Assembly (NCBI GenBank): GCA_046155815.1
Contig: JBJXFY010000300.1
Location: 1-7,375 of the forward strand
Direction: 5' to 3'
From: JBJXFY01 sp046155815
Lineage (GTDB): Bacteria > Verrucomicrobiota > Verrucomicrobiia > Limisphaerales > CAIMTB01
Length of the DNA stretch: 7,375 nt
Under the pieces are notes generated by a model that was not told the DNA's origin, searched no databases, and saw only the letters and a program-made list of their open reading frames with translations. Of this stretch, positions 1-5,327 are shown piece by piece. Both the position numbers and the translations under genes were made by a program. The stretch's first letter is position 1. Each line of letters begins with the position of its first letter.

Positions 1-17
1 CCAATTGGGGAGCCTGA

Positions 18-1286
18 CTATTCGTACCGGAGCGACTCGATGGGATCGAGCTGGGCGGCCTTCCACGCGGGGAAGGCGCCGAAGGCCACGCCGACGAACG
101 AGCACACGAGCAGGCCGATGGCGGCCCAGTCCCACGGGATGACGGGCGGCACCTGGAAGACGAGGGCGGCCAGGTTGCCGGCGAGGATGCCCAGCGCCAC
201 GCCGGCCACGCCGCCGATCTGGCAGAGGGCGATGGCCTCCATGACGAACTGCGTCATGATGGTGCGCTTCTTCGCGCCGATGGCGCGGCGGATGCCGATC
301 TCGCGCGTGCGCTCGGTGACGCTGACGAGCATGATGTTCATGATGCCGACGCCGGCGGCGAGCAGGGCGATGGAGCTGATGACGCCGGCACCGGCGCGCA
401 CGGCGAGCGTGAGGGCGCGGAACTGGTTGATGATCGAGTCGTTCGACGCGATCTCGAAGTCGTCGTCCTCGCCGGGCGGCACCTTGCGGAGCTTGCGCAG
501 GATGCTGCGCACTTCCTCGATGGTTTCGTTCATGGCGGCCTGGTCCCGCGCCTGCACGAGGATCGGCAGGTCGCGCTCCCGGCCGTAACGGTCCAGCTTG
601 GTCGTGACGGGGATCGCCAGGAAGGAATCCTGATCCTGGCCGAAGAGGCTGCCCTTCGCCTCGAGCACGCCGACAACCTGGTAATGGAAGCCGCCGAACT
701 TCACGCGCTCGCCGAGCGCGCCGCCGCGGGGGAAGAGCTTCTTGGCCAGGCTCGCGCCGAGCACGGCCACGTCGCGCCGGCTGTCCACGTCCGCGGCGAT
801 GAGGGCGCGTCCCTGTTCCACGACCCAGTTGCGCGTGGGGAAGGTCTCGGGGCTGACGCCGAGCAGCTCGATGTTCGGGTTGGTCTTGCCGTTGACCGAG
901 GTGGCCTCGCCCCTCTCCCCGCCCAAGATGACGCCGACCGCGGTGGGCAGCAGGGCGCGCTCGCGGAGGCGAAGGGTGGTCTCGTAGGTGAGTTTCTGGC
1001 GGCGGAAGTACTTCTCGGCGCTGGGGCCGTCGTCCACCCGCACGGCCGGGAAGCGCTGCACGGCGAAGGAATTGGCCCCAAGCAGGTTCAGGTTGGTCTC
1101 GATGTTGCTCTGCAGGACGCGCAGCGCCGTCATGACAACCACGATGGAGAACACGCCGACGCCGATGCCGAGCAGTGTGAGGCCGGAGCGGAGCTTGTGG
1201 GCGGCGATGGAGCCGAGCGCCATGGCGAAGCTCTCGCGGACCTCGGCGAGGAGCAGGTTGCGCGCGCGGTGGCGGGCGGGCGTCAT
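18..1286 (-). CDS. MacB-type ABC transporter permease (second permease)
   Basis: A 422-residue inner-membrane permease of the MacB/FtsX family, which passes ATPase motion to a periplasmic adaptor rather than moving substrate through its own pore. It shows the usual order: an N-terminal membrane segment at about residues 33-56 preceded by the family motif HKLRSGLTLLGIGVGV, a periplasmic MacB-PCD-like domain at about 57-285, then an FtsX domain with three membrane segments (about 295-322, 346-375 and 386-407). The diagnostic stretch GVGIMNIMLVSVTERTREIG at about 312-331 and the following RRAIGAKKRT are clear. The length is normal for an ATPase-less MacB permease. The ATG lies 7 bases after the stop of the first permease, so the two are surely co-transcribed; there is no Shine-Dalgarno sequence. 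The stop is TAG. It resembles the first permease in layout but is clearly divergent, suggesting an old duplication and a heterodimer. The substrate cannot be read from the sequence. Confidence 0.95.
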   Translation of the reverse strand: MTPARHRARNLLLAEVRESFAMALGSIAAHKLRSGLTLLGIGVGVFSIVVVMTALRVLQSNIETNLNLLGANSFAVQRFPAVRVDDGPSAEKYFRRQKLTYETTLRLRERALLPTAVGVILGGERGEATSVNGKTNPNIELLGVSPETFPTRNWVVEQGRALIAADVDSRRDVAVLGASLAKKLFPRGGALGERVKFGGFHYQVVGVLEAKGSLFGQDQDSFLAIPVTTKLDRYGRERDLPILVQARDQAAMNETIEEVRSILRKLRKVPPGEDDDFEIASNDSIINQFRALTLAVRAGAGVISSIALLAAGVGIMNIMLVSVTERTREIGIRRAIGAKKRTIMTQFVMEAIALCQIGGVAGVALGILAGNLAALVFQVPPVIPWDWAAIGLLVCSFVGVAFGAFPAWKAAQLDPIESLRYE

Positions 1287-1293
1287 GCGCGGG

Positions 1294-2520
1294 TCATTCG
1301 GCCCGGAGGGCGTCCACGGGGTTCAGGCGGGCAGCGCGCCAGGCGGGCAGGAAACCGGAGATCACGCCGGTGAGGACGGACATGAGCAGCGCGGCGGCGG
1401 CCACCCACCACGACATCTTCGCGGCGAGGAAGTGGTCCACGACCAGGGTGAGCGGCCAGGCGATGGCCAGCCCGGCGAGACCACCGAGGAGGCAGATGGC
1501 GGCGGCCTCGATGAGGAACTGGATGAGGATGGTGCGCCGTTTGGCGCCGATGGCCTTGCGGACGCCGATCTCCTTCGTCCGCTCGGCGACGGAGACGAAC
1601 ATGATGTTCATGATGCCGATGCCGCCGACGAAGAGGGACAGGCTGGTGATGAAGAGGCCGAGCAGGGCGAGCGTGCCGCCGAGGCGGTTGAAGGTGGCGA
1701 TGATCGCGCCCTGCTCGTTGATGGCGAAGTCGTCCGGGGTGCCGGGCATCGCGCGACGCAGCTTGCGCATGATGCCGCGCAGCTCCTCCCGCGCCTCCTC
1801 GAGCTGCGCCAGCTCCCGCACCTTCACCATGATGGAGACGTCCGGCCAGCGTGAGATGTCCGAGGTGAAGCGCGTGATGGGGATGACGACCTGGTTGTCG
1901 AAGTTGAAGCCGGTGAAGAAGGTGCCGATCTTGTCCAGCACGCCGATCACCTCGTAGGGCTGGTCGCCGATGCGGACGCGCTGCCCGAGGGGTGACTCGC
2001 GCGGGAAGAACTTGTCCGCGACGTCGGCGCCCAGGACGCAGACGCTGCGGGTGGCCAGCACCTCCGTCTCGTTCAGCCACCGGCCCTCCCGCATGCTCAG
2101 GCCGCGCACGACGAGGCTGTCCTGGTTGTTCCCGACGACCAGCACGTCACGCGCCACGCGGGTGCCATGCTTGACGCTGGTGAAGCCCTGGGATTCGACC
2201 GACACGGCCGTGGCCAGGGTGGCCTGGCGGGCGACCTCGCGCGAGTTGGCGATGGTCAGTTCGCGGCGGTTGCGGCTGAGCCGCCACTCCTCCTCGCTGG
2301 TGAACCAGGAGAAGCGCTGGATGAACAGCACGTCCGCGCCGATGACGGCGATGCTGCGCTTGAAGGCCGAGTTCAGCCCGTCAATCGCCGTGGCCATCAG
2401 CGTGACTGTGACGATGCCGATGATGATGCCCAGCGTGGTGAGCAGGGAGCGCAGCTTGTTCGCCCGCACCGCCGCCCAGGCGATGACCAACCCCTCACGC
2501 AGCTCGGTGAGGAGGTTCAT
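1294..2520 (-). CDS. MacB-type ABC transporter permease (first permease)
   Basis: A 408-residue MacB/FtsX-family permease. Membrane segment 1 is at about residues 26-47 after NKLRSLLTTLGIIIGI. A periplasmic core domain spans about 48-280. The FtsX domain has membrane segments at about 283-308, 333-360 and 371-394. The family hallmark GGIGIMNIMFVSVAERTKEI is at about 299-318, followed by RKAIGAKRRT. The C-terminus (LPAWRAARLNPVDALRAE) is typical, so the gene is complete. The ATG start at 2520-2518 overlaps the TGA of the upstream GxxExxY gene in an ATGA junction, so translation is probably coupled. The bases just upstream on the coding strand are pyrimidine-rich (TCCCTTCCCCCCGC) with no Shine-Dalgarno sequence. 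It should work with the ATPase at 2981-3709, the adaptor at 3858-5276 and the second permease. In an ordinary operon it would directly follow the ATPase; here the GxxExxY gene separates them. Confidence 0.95.
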   Translation of the reverse strand: MNLLTELREGLVIAWAAVRANKLRSLLTTLGIIIGIVTVTLMATAIDGLNSAFKRSIAVIGADVLFIQRFSWFTSEEEWRLSRNRRELTIANSREVARQATLATAVSVESQGFTSVKHGTRVARDVLVVGNNQDSLVVRGLSMREGRWLNETEVLATRSVCVLGADVADKFFPRESPLGQRVRIGDQPYEVIGVLDKIGTFFTGFNFDNQVVIPITRFTSDISRWPDVSIMVKVRELAQLEEAREELRGIMRKLRRAMPGTPDDFAINEQGAIIATFNRLGGTLALLGLFITSLSLFVGGIGIMNIMFVSVAERTKEIGVRKAIGAKRRTILIQFLIEAAAICLLGGLAGLAIAWPLTLVVDHFLAAKMSWWVAAAALLMSVLTGVISGFLPAWRAARLNPVDALRAE

Positions 2521-2984
2521 GCGGGGGGAAGGGAGACAGAATGAACAGAATGGGCAGAATGTGATGAGGGAGGGCGGTAGGTGCGAAACTTCTTCCTAAA
2601 CTCGAGCCGTAGCGCGCCAAAGCTCAGCAACAGGCCTTCCTCAAGTCCGGTTGCCGTGAGATGGTTGACCAGTTGGACTTCATGAGTGGCGGCCAAGGCT
2701 TGAATCGCCTTGAGCTCCACCACCAATGACTCTTCCACCAGCAGGTCGGCGACGAAGTCACCCGCCACGACCCCGTCATAAGTCACTTTCAGGGGAATCT
2801 GACTCTCAAACCGAAGCCCGGCTTTGCGCAGCTCATGCGCCATCGCGTGTTCATACACACTCTCCAGCAAACCCGGGCCCAGGGCCGTATGCACCTTCAT
2901 CGCCCCCCCAATGACCCTCCCGGCCAGATCATATTCTCCGGTCGGCTGCGGCTGCCCCGTCTGCATTCCCGTCATTCTGTTCAT
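2517..2984 (-). CDS. GxxExxY family protein (PD-(D/E)XK nuclease-like)
   Basis: A 155-residue protein of the GxxExxY family, which is grouped with PD-(D/E)XK nuclease-like folds; its cellular role is not known to me. The naming motif is seen as GLLESVY at residues 38-44, inside the conserved helix with VHTALGPG. A nuclease-like signature follows: D80 in VADLLVE, then E90-L-K92, then QLVNHLTATG at 104-113, which matches the family's usual Q-L-x-N-Y/H-L block. The core covers about residues 18-136. Residues 1-10 (MNRMTGMQTG) and the tail HSAHSVHSV at about 142-150 lie outside the core and are encoded by the flanking repeats. ATG codons 4 and 7 are alternative starts. The start overlaps the ATPase stop and the stop overlaps the permease start, each by four bases. 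GC in the gene body is about 57-62% in hand-counted blocks, below most neighbouring stretches, consistent with acquisition. It is an unexpected guest in a transporter operon. Confidence 0.9.
   Translation of the reverse strand: MNRMTGMQTGQPQPTGEYDLAGRVIGGAMKVHTALGPGLLESVYEHAMAHELRKAGLRFESQIPLKVTYDGVVAGDFVADLLVEESLVVELKAIQALAATHEVQLVNHLTATGLEEGLLLSFGALRLEFRKKFRTYRPPSSHSAHSVHSVSLPPA
2535..2552 (-). repeat. 18-bp inverted repeat, downstream copy
   Basis: The plus strand reads GACAGAATGAACAGAATG, the exact reverse complement of 2973-2990. It consists of two 9-base units of form xxCAGAATG, and a third unit (GGCAGAATG) continues to 2561. On the coding strand it lies in frame inside the 3' end of the GxxExxY gene and encodes the HSVHSV part of its tail. 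The first base on each outer side does not continue the match, so the perfect arm is 18 bases. I see no target-site duplication outside the arms. Confidence 0.9.
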
Positions 2985-2990
2985 TCTGTC
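2973..2990 (+). repeat. 18-bp inverted repeat, upstream copy
   Basis: The plus strand reads CATTCTGTTCATTCTGTC; the coding strand reads GACAGAATGAACAGAATG. It is a perfect inverted partner of 2535-2552, about 420 bases away. It contains the last codons of the ATPase (ACA GAA TGA) and the ATG of the GxxExxY gene. A degraded third 9-base unit (ACGGGAATG on the coding strand) follows inward at 2964-2972. The third-unit ATG and the unit-2 ATG supply the alternative start codons of the GxxExxY gene. Confidence 0.9.
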
Positions 2991-3709
2991 AAAATCACCG
3001 GCGGCAGCGCGGCCGGGGCGGCGGCGCGGGCGGTGGGTTCGTCCGCGGCGATGAGGCCGTCGCGGATGCGGATGACACGGCGCGAGTGCTGCGCCACCTC
3101 CTCCTCATGCGTGACCACGATGATGGTGTTGCCCTGGCGGGACAGCGCGTCGAACAGCGCGAGGATTTCCTCGCCGGTGCGGGAGTCGAGGTTGCCGGTC
3201 GGCTCGTCGGCGAGGACGATGGACGGCGTGTTCACCAGCGCGCGGGCGACGGCGACGCGCTGGCGCTGGCCGCCGGAAAGCTCGTTCGGCCGGTGGTGCG
3301 TGCGGTCCGCGAGGCCGACCTGGTCGAGGGTCTTCAGCGCGCGCTCACGGCGTTCGGCCGGCGGCACGCCGGCGTACACCAGCGGCAGCTCGACGTTCCG
3401 CAGCGCGTCCGAGCGGGCGAGCAGGTTGAAGCTCTGGAAGACGAAGCCGATCTCGCGGTTGCGGATCTCGGCGAGCTGGTTGTCGTCCATGTCCGCGACG
3501 TTCTGGCCGTTCAGCTCATAGGTGCCCTCGTTCGGGGTGTCGAGGCAGCCCAGGAGGTTCATGAGCGTGGACTTGCCGGAGCCGGACGGGCCCATGATCG
3601 CGAGGTACTCGCCGCGCTGGATGTCCAGCGACACGCCGCGCAGCGCGTGCACGGTCTCCGTGCCCATCACGTAGCGGCGGGCAAGCTGGCGGATGCGGAT
3701 CAGGGACAT
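2981..3709 (-). CDS. ABC transporter ATP-binding protein (MacB/LolD type)
   Basis: A 242-residue ATPase that powers the two MacB-type permeases at the inner membrane. Motifs, numbered from the chosen start: Walker A GPSGSGKST at 40-48, Q-loop Q92 (FQSFNLL), signature LSGGQRQR at 144-151, Walker B IVLADEP at 164-170 with catalytic E169, D-loop NLDS at 173-176, and switch H201. All are intact. The chosen ATG is at 3709-3707, giving the usual MSLIRIRQLARRY opening. An in-frame ATG at 3763 would add 18 residues encoded by repeat-rich intergenic DNA and is unlikely. The C-terminal end after about residue 225 is Ala/Pro-rich, and its last codons and TGA stop come from the 18-base repeat. The stop overlaps the GxxExxY start (ATGA). 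The gene lies 148 bases after the adaptor gene. Known relatives include MacB, LolD and YtrE/SalX-type ATPases. Confidence 0.95.
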   Translation of the reverse strand: MSLIRIRQLARRYVMGTETVHALRGVSLDIQRGEYLAIMGPSGSGKSTLMNLLGCLDTPNEGTYELNGQNVADMDDNQLAEIRNREIGFVFQSFNLLARSDALRNVELPLVYAGVPPAERRERALKTLDQVGLADRTHHRPNELSGGQRQRVAVARALVNTPSIVLADEPTGNLDSRTGEEILALFDALSRQGNTIIVVTHEEEVAQHSRRVIRIRDGLIAADEPTARAAAPAALPPVILTE

Positions 3710-3857
3710 GGCAACCAGGCTGCAGGCTTCAGGCTTCGAGTTCCCGCAAGCTCTTGGATCCAAGCGTCAAGCCTGCCGGGCCGGCCGCCCCTTGGAACGT
3801 GAAGCTTGGAGGCAGTTTGTAGCTTGGAGCCTGGAACTTGATCATTTACTTCCGCGC
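3710..3857. repeat. Intergenic region with inverted heptad-repeat arrays
   Basis: This is the gap between adaptor stop and ATPase start, and no gene is supported in it. Three near-perfect 7-base units (AGGCTTC-like) sit in tandem at 3717-3737. Four degenerate 7-base units with plus-strand consensus nARYYTG sit in tandem at 3813-3840, with a further unit at 3802-3808. The units at 3717-3737 read AAGCCTG/CAGCCTG on the minus strand, so the two arrays face each other as imperfect inverted arms. Other pairings visible are 3722-3729 with 3769-3776 (8 bases, perfect), a 12-base perfect palindrome at 3753-3764, and a 9-base direct repeat AGCTTGGAG at 3803-3811 and 3821-3829. It could fold into RNA hairpins that affect adaptor/ATPase expression, or be a genomic repeat family. 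I see no promoter. Confidence 0.7.
3753..3764. repeat. 12-bp perfect palindrome
   Basis: CTTGGATCCAAG is its own reverse complement. It lies between the two heptad arrays, close to the centre of the left inverted arm. It may be part of the folded structure, or an operator-like site for a dimeric protein. Nothing else in the window repeats it. Confidence 0.5.
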
Positions 3858-5276
3858 CTACGGCTTCTTCCCAAACCAGCCGCCGCCCGGCTTCGCCTGG
3901 CCGCCATCCACCTTCACCAGCTTGCCATGCTCGAGCTCGCGGTTGATGGCCTTGAAGCCACCGGAGACCACGTCGTCGCCCTCGGTTGCGCCCTCGGTGA
4001 TCTCCACGTGGTTGTCGTCGCTGAGGCCGCGCTTCACGGGCTTCATCACGGCCCGGCCGTCGGCGACGGTGAAGATGACCTCGACCGGCTTCACGGCCTC
4101 CTTGGGCCGGCGGCGTTCGTCCACGAGGCCGTCGGTCTCCTCCTCCTTGGGCGGCGCCTTGGTGCCGGGCGGCTGGCCGGCGACGGCGTTGGTCGGCAGG
4201 CGCGTGGTGACACTCTGGATGGGCACGGCGATGACGTTCGTGCGGTAGCGCGTCTCGACCTCGGCGGTGACGGACATGCCGGGACGGAAGCGCTCCTTGT
4301 CCTGCACGCGGATGCGGACCTCGAACTTGGTCGCCTCGGCCTGGGTGCCCAGCCCCTGGGACTTGGCGGCGTTGGCGATCTCGGTCACCACGCCGGCGAA
4401 CTTGCGGTCGCGGAAGGAGTCCACCTCGAGCCGCGCCTTCTGGCCGATCTGCACGAGCGGCACGTCCACTTCGCCCACGTCCACGCGGGCCTCCATCTCG
4501 TCCAGGTCGGCGATGGTCATGATCTCGGTGCCGGCCATCATGGCGGTGCCCACGACGCGCTCCCCGCGCTCGGACTTGAGGCTGACGACGATGCCGTCAA
4601 TCGGCGCGACGATGGTCGTCTTGGCCAGATCCTCCTCGGCGCGGGCGAGGCTGGCATTGGCCTGGTCGGTCTGGTGCCCGCTGGACTCGAACTGCGCCTG
4701 CGCGACCTCGAGCGCGGTCTTCACGTTGATGTAGTCGGCGTCAGAGGCGATCTGCTGGTCGAAGAGCGGCTTGAGCCGGTCAAAGTCGGCCTGCGCCTTG
4801 GACAGGTTCGCCTTGGACAGGGTCACGCCGGCGAGGGAAGAACGGTAGTTCGCCTCGGCGGAGTTCTTCGAGGCGACGTAGGGGTCGGGCTTGATGCGGA
4901 CCAGAAGGTCGCCCTTCTTCACCGGCTGGCCGTCGCGCACGGGCAGCTCGACGATCTCGCCGCTGACCTCGGGGTTGATGACGACCTTGAGCACGGGCTG
5001 GATGCGGCCGGTGGCGACGATCAGCTCGGTCAGGTTGCGGCGGGCGACCTTCTCGGTCTGCACGAGGATTGGCCGCTCGCGCTTCTTATACCACATCCAG
5101 CCGGCCGTGCCGCCGCCGGCAAGCAGCAGGACGAGCGCGAGGGCGAGCCAGAGCTTCCAACGGGATTTGCGCTTCTTGGCGGCCGGCGCGGGGCTGGGGG
5201 TGGACACTGGTGGAGCGTTGGTAGGGACGGGCGGCGGCTCTGGCAAGGTCTGCCCCGTCGCGGTGCGGGTGCTCAT
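3858..5276 (-). CDS. MacA/HlyD-family efflux periplasmic adaptor subunit
   Basis: A 472-residue membrane-fusion protein that should bridge the ABC permeases to an outer-membrane channel. Order of parts: a Pro-rich cytoplasmic N-terminus (1-33), a basic patch KKRKSRWK, a membrane anchor at about 42-60, a first lipoyl half-motif at about 98-130 (VSGEIVELPVRDGQPVKKGD), a coiled-coil hairpin at about 134-218, a second lipoyl half at about 221-243 (APIDGIVVSLKSERGERV), a beta-barrel at about 250-345 and a membrane-proximal domain to about 458. It is longer than a typical MacA (about 370 residues). The extra length is the N-terminal tail and a Pro/charge-rich insert at about 359-397 within the membrane-proximal region. 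The end is Gly-rich. The ATG at 5276-5274 has no Shine-Dalgarno sequence; pyrimidines (CCCTTC) precede it. Its place before the ATPase and two permeases supports a MacAB-like exporter; substrate unknown. Confidence 0.94.
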   Translation of the reverse strand: MSTRTATGQTLPEPPPVPTNAPPVSTPSPAPAAKKRKSRWKLWLALALVLLLAGGGTAGWMWYKKRERPILVQTEKVARRNLTELIVATGRIQPVLKVVINPEVSGEIVELPVRDGQPVKKGDLLVRIKPDPYVASKNSAEANYRSSLAGVTLSKANLSKAQADFDRLKPLFDQQIASDADYINVKTALEVAQAQFESSGHQTDQANASLARAEEDLAKTTIVAPIDGIVVSLKSERGERVVGTAMMAGTEIMTIADLDEMEARVDVGEVDVPLVQIGQKARLEVDSFRDRKFAGVVTEIANAAKSQGLGTQAEATKFEVRIRVQDKERFRPGMSVTAEVETRYRTNVIAVPIQSVTTRLPTNAVAGQPPGTKAPPKEEETDGLVDERRRPKEAVKPVEVIFTVADGRAVMKPVKRGLSDDNHVEITEGATEGDDVVSGGFKAINRELEHGKLVKVDGGQAKPGGGWFGKKP

Positions 5277-5327
5277 GAAGGGAATGCGTTCGGGACGGGC
5301 AGGGGACAGGAACCGAAGGAACAGTGT

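Larger units (their letters stand above)
2535..2990 (-). other. Putative inverted-repeat-bounded GxxExxY cassette
   Basis: The interval between and including the two 18-base inverted repeats holds almost the whole GxxExxY gene and nothing else. There is no transposase, integrase or recombinase in it. The block has lower GC than most of its surroundings and interrupts an ATPase-permease gene pair that is usually contiguous in MacB-type operons. These facts suggest a discrete unit that entered the operon. Whether it moves by itself, is mobilised by another enzyme or arrived by ordinary recombination cannot be told. The PD-(D/E)XK-like product is a candidate for involvement, but that is speculation. 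Confidence 0.45.

Noticed and set aside
1..17. An 8-base palindrome CCAATTGG at the window start as part of a terminator after the last permease.
   Set aside because: Only 17 bases downstream of the stop are present, and there is no T tract in view, so the sequence is too short to call.
684..1854. Plus-strand open frames opposite the permease genes.
   Set aside because: They are antisense shadows of strongly conserved MacB/FtsX permeases, with compositionally biased translations and no recognisable motif.
2592..2960. A plus-strand gene opposite the GxxExxY gene.
   Set aside because: The short plus-strand frames here have no motif, while the minus frame carries the full GxxExxY and D..ExK signatures.
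2521..3004. A target-site duplication flanking the GxxExxY cassette.
   Set aside because: The bases just outside the two 18-base arms (2521-2534 and 2991-3004) share no direct repeat that I can see, so classical transposition is not shown.
3710..3763. N-terminal extension of the ABC ATPase from an ATG at 3763.
   Set aside because: The extra 18 residues match no ATPase family N-terminus and are encoded by the heptad repeats. The ATG at 3709 gives the normal family start.
5277..5327. A promoter in the gap between the bactofilin/RDD gene and the adaptor gene.
   Set aside because: The 51 bases show no convincing -35/-10 pair on the minus strand and no inverted repeat; the gap may just be an intra-operon spacer.
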